Below, piece after piece: positions 23,150 through 34,334 of a stretch of DNA of 64,000 nt. This stretch comes from Patiria miniata. Its lineage: Eukaryota; Echinodermata; Asteroidea; Valvatida; Asterinidae. A model generated the notes under the pieces. It saw only the letters and a program-made list of their open reading frames with translations, was not told where the DNA came from and searched no databases. Within the stretch, counting starts at the first letter, position 1. Each line of letters starts with the position of its first letter. The stretch spans positions 5,327,203 to 5,391,202 of the forward strand of contig NW_024037057.1 of assembly GCF_015706575.1 (NCBI RefSeq), read 5' to 3'. A program made the translations under genes and the position numbers.

Positions 23150-23565
23150 CTTCAGGAGTCGGACTTATGACCCTAACTCAATGAGCCCCTTACCGACTTC
23201 CATATAGAACTCTTCTGGGACTCGGTACCCGGCCCACCACACCTCCTTCCCTGTCCATCCATGTAACTCGAAAGTCAGGCACCATAAAGGGAGGAAACGA
23301 GGTGGCACCCTAAGCCTTGCTGCCGAGTCAGCAAAAGAACCCCGTACCTATACGCAGATGCCAACCTGGACTTCGCAGACAGTCCCAACTTGTGAGTCAG
23401 CTTACCGACCGACCGAGCTAACTGCTGTTGGTAAATGAAGACGGGAAATTAATACTCTTAAATGACAGAACCGCGGGCATCGAAAACCAAAAAATGACAC
23501 CAAGCGGGTTCGAACCCCTAACCCTGGGTCCGCTGTCAGACAGCTTATCAACTAGGCTGTTTCAG
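23150..23565 (-). mobile_element. tRNA-derived SINE-like element
   Basis: Read on the minus strand, the segment from about 23565 down has a tRNA-like head: CTAGTTGATAAGCTG resembling an A box, then GGGGTTCGAACCC (23506-23518) as a B box, about 30 bp apart. A non-tRNA body follows toward 23150. No clean cloverleaf acceptor stem is seen, so this is a SINE head rather than a tRNA gene. The body border is uncertain. Confidence 0.5.
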
Positions 23566-23804
23566 TAGGTGCTTTTCCCTTTGCGTTTAAAACATAATCC
23601 TTATTTCCGCAGAGGGAGAGTTACTTTGTGTTTCACAGCTGCACGAAAGATGCATCAGCATCGCGCTATAAACATGAATGCTATTACGTAACTCTTTTCT
23701 ACAATCATTTTTATGTACTTAGCAGTTGACTATTTAGAGTCACTACGAGCAATTAACTGTACCAAGCTGTGTTCAAAATCCTAAACTTCGGGCGATTCAC
23801 AATA

Positions 23805-24127
23805 CATGGCGCCACCAAGAGTTTGCCATGGTGAGTCAGTTTTCAAATTACGGTCGACAAAAACAAGGCCCATTTGAATGAGTGTCATGAAACAACTTTA
23901 GCTAAGTGGTTATAAATTCGGGTAAAGCGTTCTTCCGGCTTACCAAAAACACTATATTGATGCAAAGAAAGAAAAAGGCAAATTTAAACTCGAATCATAC
24001 GCTTACGAAACTACTGACCGGAAAAAACTAACAATTTCAAATGTCCCGCCCTGCGAATTTGTCGACCATTTCCCACAATGCACTAGGAAAAATGAACTCT
24101 CCGTGGCAAACTCTTGGTGGCACATGA
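23805..24127. mobile_element. Inverted-repeat element, possibly a MITE
   Basis: GCCACCAAGAGTTTGCCATGG at 23811-23831 is matched in reverse complement at 24101-24121 with one mismatch, enclosing about 270 bp without an open frame. No target-site duplication was identified. The class is unknown. Confidence 0.45.
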
Positions 24128-25389
24128 AACGTCTGAATTGCCCGGCCGTAGACATTCGAAGGGGGGGGGGCTGGACACCACATTATACTGGGACGGTCTT
24201 TATCATTATGTATACTCGCGCTTACCAGTGCTATTGATTATTTTAGTTGCTTGGTTGTTCCGAAAATACCTCCAAAATTTTTTCTCATCACAAAAAAGTG
24301 GGGGATGATTCAATAGCCCATCCCCGCGGTCAAAAAGTGTGGGGGTATATACCCAATCCCATCCCCACCCCGGGAATTACGCCCCTGATGACGGCGCACG
24401 GAGCCAAAGAGCCTGCCACTCGCATGGTCTTTTTTTTCGTGTCCGGGTTGCCATACGCCTTGACTCAAGTCTACGGTAACAAAAAGGCCTTTGAGATGAA
24501 ACAAAGCAAATCCATGAACCTTTGGCGACTGAACGATCTAAATAAGGGTCGTATTGTGTACTTAACAAGCGACTTTTTTTTTACTAACAAATGCAAATGT
24601 GATACGCGAATCGGCGGCGGAGGAACGTTTTTAAAACTGGGGTCATCACCAAAAAGAGGCAATTGCTCAGAAAAAAAGGCAACTTCCGTCAAAGAGGAGA
24701 AAATTGTGAAACTATTTGCGTCCACTTTGCAAGGGATACATGTTACCCAGAGCAAAATTTACTACCAACATTGATATACGCTTTTAAACATGATTGCATT
24801 ACAAATTGAAAGCGTAAGGAGCACTATTATTTCTTTACGGGCCAGTTTTCCATTTTGAGAGGGGCACAATATTTTTATTGCAAGAGGGATCAGTCATGTT
24901 TTCAAGGGATAGTTTTCCAGCTCGAGAAGGTTCACAATCTTGTTCATGCGCGAGGGTTATTTGTGTTTTTGACGGGCACTTTTGCCTTACAAGAGAGGAG
25001 ATCATTTTTAAACGCGATCATAATGCTTTCATGTGCGTTTGAGGACAGTTTTATTTTCATGTCGAGGGGCACATTTGTGACTTAATGTGGCAAAATAAGG
25101 CATGTCCCCCAAAACCATGTTATGAGTAATCAACGCCTGAAGTTGGATACACTAGAAAAATCATGCAATTAAACTCGGAAAATGTCCCTGTCAACAAAAA
25201 AACACATAACAAATCTGTGACTATAGATTAGGCCTATTGGGAGTGGGGTACAAGAACTGATCCAGAACACACTTTAGTTTGGGGGGGGGGGGCGTACAAA
25301 TCAAGCCAGGCCAAATTGGTATAGGTTCTAGCTCTAACAGCTATCTGTTTGCGCCAATTCTCGAGGGCGTCACTCGCTTCTCAAAGTAG

Positions 25390-25456
25390 GGATGGTACTA
25401 GACCCGTGAACGTGGCTTGTGTATACAACGCCACGTTCACGGGTCTAGGATGGTAC
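25390..25456. mobile_element. Tiny perfect palindrome with flanking direct repeats
   Basis: Two perfect 19-bp arms, CTAGACCCGTGAACGTGGC (25398-25416) and its reverse complement (25430-25448), are separated by 13 bp. The direct repeat GGATGGTAC flanks it at 25390-25398 and 25448-25456. This looks like a 49-bp palindromic insertion with a target duplication, or a fold-back element. A transcribed hairpin is an alternative. Confidence 0.6.
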
Positions 25457-25962
25457 ATACATGTGCATCTTGATTAGTACTAATTGTGCGAGTGCGAAGC
25501 CTAAACGGCGCGGGGTTCGGGGCCTGCTTAAGGGCCCCTGAAAAAAAATATGGATTCTTGGCGCCCTGTGGTGCGATCTGAGGCAATTTCTGACGACTGC
25601 CAAAGTTTTAGCACAAGATCATTATTTAAACATCTTTTTCGAGTTTGGAGTCATTAAATCAGCTGGTCTGAGCTATAGAATCAATGTAGGCTACATATTT
25701 ATTCAGGGACAAAAATCGGTGGGTAAGGCCATCAGTTCCCCCGTTCCCCATCGATCGACGCCCATGGTTGGCACCGTGCTTCAGAACGATAAACCTACAC
25801 GTACAGTTTATACGTAGGGCCAATGCATACATGCCGTACAGCGTCAGTTGGTGAAATCGAAAAATTCTGAGAGAGACCCTAAAACTTTTTAAAAACTTTT
25901 CTCTGCGCGTGTGGGTGTGTGTGGGTAGGCCTATGTGTTTTATGGCACACTGTGGTATTGTC

Positions 25963-26036
25963 GTAGGCCCTCCCCCATTTTTTCGTAGGCCCCCACATTT
26001 GTTGTAGGCCCCCTAATTGTTCGTAGGCACTGTGTG
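25963..26036 (+). repeat. Short GTAGGCC tandem repeat
   Basis: Four imperfect units of about 23 bp, each starting TCGTAGGCC or TTGTAGGCC. Non-coding. Confidence 0.6.
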
Positions 26037-27179
26037 CCTATTGGGTAATCTGGTCCTGGCTGAATGAGTAGCATAAAAAACCAACAAGAAACCATTATCT
26101 GCGTAATAAAAATAAGTAACTTGTTTGAAGCCGTTTTTAAAAAATGTACTGCTACTTGAAATTACAGATGACAGAGAATGGTCGTGCAACATTGAATATT
26201 ACAGTTCAGCAGGGACAAATTCTATTGCAAAATCACAGTCATTTACACAACATACGACGGACTAAAAGCCAAAAAGAAAGTGCCTTTAAACATCTGAGCA
26301 CATTAACGTCTGTGAACGTTGTAAGTCGGGAACGGGTGTAGGTTGAGGAAAAGACATCGGGAATAGTTTTGCAACAATAAATACACTATTTCACCATTTT
26401 AAAAGAAGATTAAAGCGGTGTTCTTCTGAAATCAATTTCGCTGTCAAGTTGATAATATTGCACTTGCGAGCATTGACTCCTGTATAAAGGTTTACTTCTG
26501 TATACCACATGCATTCTGGCAGTGCCAGTGGCATCTTGATAAATGCCCCGGCCCTGTGACCATCCAAAAACACCGGGATACGAGGTGTTACGAGGCTGTT
26601 TCATCTTCAGGCTCTATATATTAATGGCTCTATTAGAACTTTTTTTCAATAAATATGTATAGTTTCTGGCCATGCTTGTATAACTGGTTGTCGTCCATGT
26701 ACAAGCAGCATACGTTCGTGTGTTCTTACAATGTCAATATTCTTCATGGGGGGGTTTATCAAATCACGCCATGTTCCAAAAGTCCAAAACTTGAAGTGTT
26801 TACGACGTTTATGCGATTGTTTACATAGACTGATGCCGCTGGCTAGAAGAAACCAAATAAAAATGGGTTTCCAGGGCACGGCTTCGGTTCTGTTTTGGCT
26901 TCGGGAGAGTTTCAGACCCTGACTTAGGGATATCCGGCTCAATCCAGGCCTTTGTTCTACTTCAGCAACATTAAACTTTGCAAAGGTTTGCAAAATACTC
27001 ATTTCCTTGTGAACTTAAAAACTCCAACAACGATCATCAAGTCCGAGACAAAGCAGTAGTTGTGGACGAATCCGTGGTTTAGAAAAACCCCAAAGATAAA
27101 CCCATGATCTGGTGTCCTGCCTCGTCATGTACTAACCAGTTGAAACACGACCAGAGCGTGTGTAGTCGGTTCTTCCTTG

Positions 27180-27377
27180 CCAGGGTTCATTACCGAAACG
27201 ATGTGTATCCACAGTTACAGTCAAGTGTGTTTACTAATGGGGCGCGTTGCTGATTTGCATACAATCCATCGCAGTAGGGCATTGAATGTCAGTATACGTG
27301 GATAACTTCTAGTTGGCTCTTCCTTTCTGTGAGTGAATCTTCACATATTTCTTCACCGTTGCCATTCGACTACCAAG
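27180..27377 (+). promoter_or_regulatory. Putative promoter and 5'UTR of gene B
   Basis: Conserved with the region upstream of gene C, including the block CCATCGCAGTAGG (27267-27279) just before the presumed start of transcription. Where gene C has a TATA box, gene B reads TGATTTGCATACAATCC. That contains the octamer ATTTGCAT (27253-27260), a known POU-factor site, but no good TATA. Confidence 0.45.
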
Positions 27378-27613
27378 ATGCCGCAAAAGACCATTGAGCA
27401 GTTGGATGCCTACATTAGGGCAACAGCCGTCGTGTACGACCACTCCAACACCAAACTCGTCAGCAGGAAGACTAAAGTCACCAGGCGTAGGAAGGAGGCG
27501 TTTCTTTCTGTGCTTCCATACAGGAAACCGTCGTCTGATTACCACTCCCATGAGAGAAAGACATCATCATCATTGATTACCCGCAAACCAAGAAGTAAAC
27601 CTGCGATAGAAAG
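27378..27613 (+). CDS. Gene B, first exon: basic N-terminal segment
   Basis: Starts ATGCCGCAAAAG and encodes 78 residues plus two bases; donor GAAAG/GTTAGA. The peptide is rich in Arg, Lys and Ser, with KTKVTRRRKE and RKPRSKP as possible nuclear-localisation or nucleic-acid-binding clusters. I recognise no domain. I chose this ATG because gene C has the same one at 43470 with an identical 236-nt length. The frame is open upstream but has no ATG there in gene B. Confidence 0.75.
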
Positions 27614-29593
27614 GTTAGAGACTTTGTGAAAGATTTACCTGAAAAGAAAATTCCACGCCATTGTAATGTATGATTATCCCTTCGGTTTCCAATCTTAAGT
27701 TGATTTTACAACTCATGGAAATGTCAAGATTTAGAATGACAATCGCTTTGAAAATATTTTTAAAAAAGGAGTAAGTGCAATACAAAATAAAAACAATATT
27801 CAATTTTGGTTAAATGAAAATTGTGTTGTCATCTTAATGGTTTTAACTTGATTGACAGTTTATTCCAAATTGCTAGTATTAACTTGGCATGTCCCTTTTA
27901 AATAGTTCAATAAGTTGAATATGTAATCCAAAGCTGACGAAAGGTGTTTGGAAATAGTGGATTTGTCGTTTGCTGGAAAGTAAATTAGAACTAAATGGTC
28001 GGGCAATATCTATCACAGATTTGATTGACTACAGAAGGATTGATGTCATCATACCTTTGACCTTTCCTTTCGTAATTCTATACTCTTCGGATTTACTATT
28101 TCTGACGAGGTAGATGGGATCTCATCATCCGGATGTTATCTTATCAACGTAGAAGAATTCGCAGTGATCATAGCAAGTAGTTTTTCTATAATTATACACG
28201 ATGTGACATTGTTTACAAATTGGATGTAGGGGTCACGTGATCCAACTTTCAGCAAACAGTCTTCTTCTGCACTGCATGTATATTGACATATACATAGTAA
28301 AGTGTTGACACATACCATTTACATTGGGCCAAATGATGCTAAAATGTTTGGGTTGCCCGGCGGTTGTCAGGCAGTATGACGTCACTTAGAGGCACATGGT
28401 CTATAAAACAACAAAGTGACAGAGAAGAGTTGTTAAAACTTGTTTTTGTCGTCAACAGCGCCGACTGATGTCTTTTAGGTTTTGGAATACCACTTTTAAA
28501 CAGTAACATGATAGTCCACTCTGTACCCTCTGCCCTCAGATTTTTTCTAACAGACGATCGGTGGTTTTAGTTGTGCTGAGCTGAAAGTCCATCACGGCAT
28601 CATGAGCCAGTGTTATCACTTTTTGGTCTCAAATATTGGTAATTGTTCGACCATACTTCCCGAAACAGCTGACCATCAAATTTGGAATATTGGGTGAGGA
28701 AGGGGGGGGGGGCGGACTGTACCTTTTTGTGAAGGTTCCAGCATTTACTCAGAGGTTCGTCAATAATCTGGGCTTGTTTTGAACTTTCGGTTCTCTTCAG
28801 CGCCTGGAAGACCATAGAAAGTTTTAGATTCCGAGCGTTGAGGGTCTACTGCAGCCGACACGTCGAAACCGTCGCGTTATTCGGGCGATTATCATTTTTC
28901 ATCTACTGATATGACAAGCAGCCAAGGGCGAATTCAGAACACATTTTTTTCGGGGGGGGGCAAATATTTTTTTTTTTTGGGGGGGGGGGTTTGTTTCCCG
29001 GAAAAGTGCTCCAAACATTTTCTGCTCCAAATTTGAAATAAAAAGCGATGGGAGGAGTGCAAGTGTTTTGCTTTTGTCGAGTTTTGTGGCTGGATAATGC
29101 AGTGGCTGCCTTTTTTGCGTCGTTACTAAAAAAATGTTTTAATGAGCCATCGAGAATTTAAAATTAATACGGTTATAATTACATAATTCTTAAGCTCTAT
29201 GAAAATGTGAGCTTTATTACAAATAAAATATATTATTGAAAGACACAATTTCTCTGCTCTAAAAAACCTAGAACGAATTTTGTTGATTTTGAAAGAGACT
29301 CTTTCCCCTAATTTGGAACATGTGACATTTTGTACAATGCTTATCTACCGGAAGTCACGTTTAAAATGAGGGTTAAATGATAATTATTTCAATCTTACTA
29401 TCAAATGATTTGTTTGATCTTTGACTTTTTCCGGATACTCAAAAGCTCAGGGAAATTGTGCAACACCATTAAAGACCAATGACTGTGACAGGAGACGCTG
29501 AATATAGTTTCCATATGAACACTTCGTTGATCTCGTTCTATTTGAGAATAATGCATTCGTAAAACTGTGCAGGATTTCTCCCTATTTTCACAG

Positions 29594-29777
29594 CAATACC
29601 AAAGACGTAAAAGAGAAACTGCAGGTCTTTGTCCGGGCTCCCTCTCCACAGAAGCCCAAGACACTATATCTCGAACTCCACCCTGAAACATCCGTCTCAT
29701 CTCTGAAAGGGGTAATCCAGAAGAAGATCGGTGTGGAGGCACGACATCAGCGTCTGTACATCAGGGAAATCTTCCAG
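29594..29777 (+). CDS. Gene B, Ubl 1 front half
   Basis: A 184-nt exon, acceptor TATTTTCACAG and donor TTCCAG/GTAGGT. It encodes LQVFVRAPSPQKPKTLYLEL, then HPETSVSSLKGVIQKKIGV and HQRLYI, matching the ubiquitin strands, helix and QRL loop. The phase AG/C gives Ser at the junction with the first exon. Confidence 0.8.
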
Positions 29778-30059
29778 GTAGGTATACTTTCGTTAATAAT
29801 ACCGGTACAGATAAGTTGTTCAATTTGAAAATTAAACACCTAGATTTTCGGTATTTTAGAAAGGGTATATGTAGAATGCAAGATCTCATATTATTTTCAC
29901 GTTTTAAACAGCACTTTAAAAAAATCACAACCCCTCCCTCCACACTATGAAAGCCTTCAACGAACGTAATTTGCTGGAAGTTTGAATGATTAACATCTTA
30001 TATCCTCCCAGTTTCTCCTGATTATGTAATTTACTTTCTTACATTATTCACTTTGTTAG

Positions 30060-30144
30060 CTCTGTGACTTGCTCACACTTGAGGAGAATGGTGTCGACAA
30101 GAACGAAATAATCTCTCTCCGGCTTTCAATTGAAGACCCAAAAG
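30060..30144 (+). CDS. Gene B, Ubl 1 back half
   Basis: An 85-nt exon, phase 0 in and phase 1 out. LCDLLTLEENGVDKNEIISL is the C-terminal ubiquitin-like segment; it ends RLSIEDPK without the Gly run seen in Ubl 2. Too short to be found as an independent reading frame; supported by splice sites and an identical exon at 50822-50906. Confidence 0.75.
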
Positions 30145-30307
30145 GTAAACGATAGAGGTTAAGGAATAAATGTTCAGGTGAATAAACAATCTGAATGTTA
30201 ACTATTAAAAAAGAACAAATGTCGGTTTTTTGTGTAGCTGGTGTTAATAAGTTGTAAGAAAAAGTGAAAATGGTTCACTGAAGTTAAAAGTTAATGTTTT
30301 TTTGCAG

Positions 30308-30568
30308 ATAACGCTAACATTGATGATGAGTACCTCAAGGACTTGTCATCGAAAATTGAATCGTTGTGGAAGGAACTTGCCAAACACCTAGGATTTGAAG
30401 AAGCGGAAATTGCAGACATCCAGACCGCCAACGAAGGCAGCACTGAAGAGAGCCGTCACATGCTACTCACTTGGTGGGAAAAGACGACAGATCGAGACGA
30501 AGCAGCTCAGAAGCTGAGACGAGCATTGGAGGCCATCGGGTTGACTGATTTGGCCAAAAATGTACCGG
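30308..30568 (+). CDS. Gene B, Death domain 1 exon
   Basis: A 261-nt phase 1-1 exon, acceptor TTTTTTGCAG and donor CCGG/GTGAGC. The Death pattern SLWKELAKHLGFEEAEIADI, LLTWWEKTTDRDEAAQKLRR is intact and very close to Death 1 of gene A. Confidence 0.85.
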
Positions 30569-30754
30569 GTGAGCTAAATTAATGTGAACAAACAGTTTTC
30601 TATTTTTCAAAAGTGATTTCCGAACAAAAAATATGAGCTCGATCTTTAAACAAATATACAGGCCGGCGCAATTAAAACAAAACAGTAAAGATAGTTTAGA
30701 AACAATTAGTAAACAGTGCAATTATGATGCACTCTGTTTTCCTTCTTGCATCAG

Positions 30755-30914
30755 TAACTAGCAAATCGAGAGACGATGCAGCTGGACCCGAGCCAGAAAG
30801 GTGTCAAGATGCAGGAGATGACGAGGAGAGCAAACAAAACGAAGCGGCATCAACCGAGGAAGAGAAACTGAAAAAGGAACAAGTGTGCGATCAAGACAAA
30901 CCTCAGCTTATCAG
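30755..30914 (+). CDS. Gene B, charged linker exon
   Basis: A 160-nt exon, phase 1 in and phase 2 out, acceptor GCATCAG and donor ATCAG/GTAAAC. It encodes a Glu/Lys/Gln-rich spacer (EESKQNEAASTEEEKLKKEQ) that looks like a single unit of the repeat in the later linker. Confidence 0.8.
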
Positions 30915-31169
30915 GTAAACCACGATTAAATGCTGGTATTCGAACTGCACCTTGTGTTTGAAGAATTACCCAAGTAGCAAATGTCGTGTTTTGTTTTATT
31001 ATCATTTTTTTTAGATAACTCATTTGTCTTGTAAAACAAAATTGCCTCACTAACTTAAAAGTGCAGAGAATGGTAATAGTAATTGTTGATGGTCTTTACC
31101 TTCATTCCTATAATTTGTCAATTCAAACAATTAAACAGCCTTACCATGCAGAACCTTTTTTTTCTGCAG

Positions 31170-31347
31170 TCGGAGATATGTGCAAGTCTTCATACGAAGT
31201 CACATCTTTCAGAAACCCACGATACTTTGTATGAGAGTGGATCCAGAAACATCTGTCTTGATCTTAAAAGTGATAATAAGCGAGAAAATTGGTGTGCATC
31301 CTCAAAAACAGCGACTGTACATCAGAAGAAACTTTCGCAACTTCGAG
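31170..31347 (+). CDS. Gene B, Ubl 2 front half
   Basis: A 178-nt exon, acceptor TTTCTGCAG and donor TTCGAG/GTAAAA. VQVFIRS, then VDPETSVLILKVIISEKIGV and KQRLYIRRNF follow the ubiquitin layout. Size and phases equal those of the matching exons in genes A and C. Confidence 0.8.
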
Positions 31348-31673
31348 GTAAAAATTGCTCCATATTTTACAAGGTGAAACGTGTTGTAAACTTCGTGTAC
31401 ATATACATTTTCCATCGCATTGAAGGCCGTGTATTGTTTGTTTTATTGGCAACCTCAAAATGAAATGAGTGTATAATCATGCTTCTGATGTCAGAACAAT
31501 GGTGTTTTCGCCCTTCAGTTCAAGAAACGCGCAGCGATCACTTGATTATTTTAGCCCCAACGATTTAGACTTACGATCAAAAAAACCACAACGTAAAAGT
31601 TAAATCAACCTAAGTAATTTTGAAAACCTTCTTTCCAAAAAATGTGCATTATTTCATGATCTTACTTTTTCAG

Positions 31674-31773
31674 CTCTGTAATTTGCTGACACTTCACGAC
31701 TGTGGAATTCATCAGGACGAGAACATTTCAGTCCGTCTGTGTACTGATGGCTTACTGGGCGGTGGACCAAAAG
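31674..31773 (+). CDS. Gene B, Ubl 2 back half
   Basis: A 100-nt exon, phase 0 in and phase 1 out. LCNLLTLHDCGIHQDENISV then RLCTDGLLGGGPK. The Gly run aligns with the ubiquitin C-terminal GG, but the protein continues into Death 2. Confidence 0.8.
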
Positions 31774-32318
31774 GTAAATGCTTAAGGGAATTATTCCCTT
31801 ACAAGATGGGTTTATGTGAAAGGTGACTTTGAATAAAGACCTGAAGCTTCTGTGTTACATAATCAGAGAATCCAGAACTTAGCTGGGCTTAACTAAATTC
31901 GTGCCTTGCTCTCTAATATGTGTCAGGGAAATGAATGCTCTAAAAAACTTTTTGGAAACTCTCCTTGTAATTATGAGCACTCGATTGAGCGTTGTTGAGT
32001 TTATTCCTGTGGTGAAAGTGCGAAACATGTAAATGTGTTGAACTGCGTCCACCGATGTTATCTCTCTGGAATGTATATGTAGTTAGGAAAATTCAGCATT
32101 TCCTCACCTCCCCGCTCAGTTAAATAGTTCAATAAAGACTGACAGAGATACAAGCCTCAGCACGAAATAATATCATTTAGTTAGTATTCATTATGATATT
32201 AATTATTAAGTAGTGTCTGAAGTTCCTTAACGTCCTTTGTATCTATGAATTAATATTTAATCCAAAGGAGCAGCCTATCACACTCTACTCACAAAAAAGG
32301 CTTCATTTTGTGTTGCAG

Positions 32319-33896
32319 ATAAACACCCGCTTGATGAACAGATCTTCCGGGACTTGGCTTCCAAAACTGAATTATTCTGGAAAAAATTGGCAGAATCGAT
32401 GGGGTTCTCAGAGACAAAAATCAAGGAAATCCAAACCACCTTTCAAGACAACAAAGAAAGGAGCCTACAGATGCTTCTTTCTTGGTGGAGAAAGCAAACA
32501 AATCGCGAGGAAGGATTTCAGAATTTGCGAGATGCGTTAAATTCAATCGGGCATGCTGATCTGGCCTTAATGATTCCATCACATGAGCAACAGAGGACGA
32601 AACAGGAGGTACGTGGACAAAGTGACAAACCTAAGCCAGAGGTTCAAGTGGGAGGGGCTAAGGTACAGCGCAGTAAAGAAGAGAGCACATCAACGGAGGG
32701 ACTGTTGAGACAGGAGAAAATGGTTCAACGGGACAAACCCAAGTCATCGGTACAAGTTGGAGGGGATAACGAGCCGAGCAAGCATAAAAAGACTGCAACA
32801 TCTGAGGGACAGAGACCAAGACGGGAAGACGTTGCTCATCGAGACACAACTCAACTAGAGGTACAAGTTGAAGACGCTGAAGAACAGAGCAAGCAAAAAA
32901 GGACTGTATCATCTGAGGGACAGAGATCGGGACACGAGAAACAAGACCAACTTCACAGACATGAACAAGGAGTTTCTGAAAAACGGGGCAGACAGAAAAG
33001 AATTACACCATGTGATGAGGCACAGAGACAAAGTCAGGAGGAAGTTCCCGAAGAAGGGAATCAAGTTGCAGAGGTTGGAGAACAGAATTCCTCAAATGTT
33101 TCATTTGCATTGTTACCGAAACGGAAAAACAAGGTTAGAGAACAAAATTCAGGACAAGAACAGGCAGGTGATGAACACAGTAGGCAGGCAGACAACCAAA
33201 GGGCAGGGTTTCACGAAGAGCAGAAAAAGAAGGAAGGGACTTCATCATCTGAAGGACATAGTCCGAGGCAGGAGGACGTTGGTCACCGAGACAAACTTCA
33301 AAAAAATGTTTTAGTGGGAGTGGCTAAAGGACAGAGCAAGCAGAAAGGGACTGCATCGTCTGAGGACCAAAGACCGAGTCAGGAGGAAGTTAGTGACGAA
33401 GACAAACCTCAAACAGGGGTTCAAGTGGGAGGCACTAAAGAACAACGCCAGCAGAAAGGGTCTACCTTATCTGAGGGACAGAGACAAAACCAGCAAGAGG
33501 CAGGCGGCACAGAGCCAAATATTCAGAAAGAGAGGATGCAATCATCCCAGGACCATGGACAGAAAAGTTCAACACACCAGAAACAAGGTCATGGGCAGGT
33601 GGGTGTTACACCAAGAAATCCTTCAGAGATACAGGAGACAGTGGTCAGAGAAAGGACATCAGAAGACCAACACACAATGCAAGGTCCAAGCTCAGCTCAA
33701 GACATCGCACCTGTAGGACTTCAACTACAAACCTCATCCCTGTCACCTGCTGTACCCCATTGTGGACCTGTGCAACACGTATCAGTGGATTCCGTGCATA
33801 TTGGCGGTGCAAATAATCCAACCTTCTTGGGTCCTGTTTATCAACCAACTTTGCACATCACCCAAAACGTGGCTAGGCCCACAGAAAGCATTCCAG
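32319..33896 (+). CDS. Gene B, Death domain 2 plus long repetitive linker
   Basis: A 1,578-nt phase 1-1 exon, acceptor TGTTGCAG and donor TTCCAG/GTAATT. It begins with a Death domain (LFWKKLAESMGFSETKIKEI, LLSWWRKQTNREEGFQNLRD). About 400 residues of hydrophilic 35-residue repeats follow (KQKGTASSEDQRPSQEE, HRDK, VQVGG), likely disordered. The C-terminal 100 residues are not repetitive. They are conserved with gene C and include VHIGGANNPTFLGPVYQPT (33794-33850), whose VHIGGANN resembles the RHIM core. Confidence 0.87.
32600..33520 (+). repeat. 35-residue coding repeats of the gene B linker
   Basis: About nine or ten degenerate units of roughly 105 bp, recognisable by SSEGQRP, HRDKP and VQVGGA-like steps. 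The middle units (about 32970-33210) are the most diverged. In-frame shadow reading exists on the same strand but has no splice support. Confidence 0.7.
33794..33817 (+). other. RHIM-like motif in gene B
   Basis: Encodes VHIGGANN. The RHIM core of RIPK1, RIPK3 and TRIF follows [IV]-Q-[IVL]-G-x-x-N, and this segment matches V-x-I-G-x-x-N with His for Gln. It lies at the end of the disordered linker just before NACHT and is conserved in gene C (58035-58058). Amyloid function is inferred only. Confidence 0.4.
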
Positions 33897-34334
33897 GTAA
33901 TTAATTGTACACAGAGTCCAATATGTCGTATCTTTCTCTCGCTTGCAATTTTCACTGTTTTCCCCTCTCTATCGTAGTCGAAAATTGTTTTTAAGATGTA
34001 CTGTCCGTGCCCAACAAATGTTCTCTTTTCTACCACCGAATACTCAAATAAGATGCTAAAGATACATTTTAAAAATGCTATAATTGAAGACAAAACAGCT
34101 GCGTAGCAAGGACATTTTGATTGGGGGAGCATTGTAGACGTACAAAAAGTGCAAATTGTTCTTTTTCTCATCCGCCCCCACCCCCTCCCCCCCCGAATTC
34201 TACGCCACTCCACTTAAAAGAAACTGGTTTTTAATGGGGAGGGGTGGGGACGCTGAATTTAAGTGCATCGTTCAATTTTTACGCCGGTGTTTTAAGATAC
34301 ACGAGTAATGTCATTGCCTCTTTTCTTTCAACAG

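Larger units (their letters stand above)
18393..27377. other. Intergenic region between genes A and B
   Basis: About 9 kb without a convincing gene. Positions about 19560-22600 are paralogous to 38750-42200 downstream of gene B. About 26640-27377 is paralogous to the gene C upstream region. The middle part (about 22650-26640) has no counterpart downstream of gene B and contains the SINE-like, inverted-repeat, palindrome and GTAGGC-repeat elements listed separately. Several G or C homopolymers of 9-14 bases occur (near 21244, 22950, 24160 and 25280). Confidence 0.7.

Noticed and set aside
23487..23565. Functional tRNA gene on the minus strand
   Set aside because: A and B box-like segments exist, but no paired acceptor stem or clear anticodon arm could be drawn; a SINE head fits better.
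24247..24774. Open frame of 175 codons on the + strand
   Set aside because: It runs through low-complexity and repeat-like DNA, shows no domain and has no paralogous counterpart or splice context.
33393..33716. Second-frame open reading in the linker exons of genes B and C (also 55135-55539 and 57310-57750)
   Set aside because: Repetitive purine-rich codons open more than one frame; only the frame joined by Death and NACHT exons has consistent phases.
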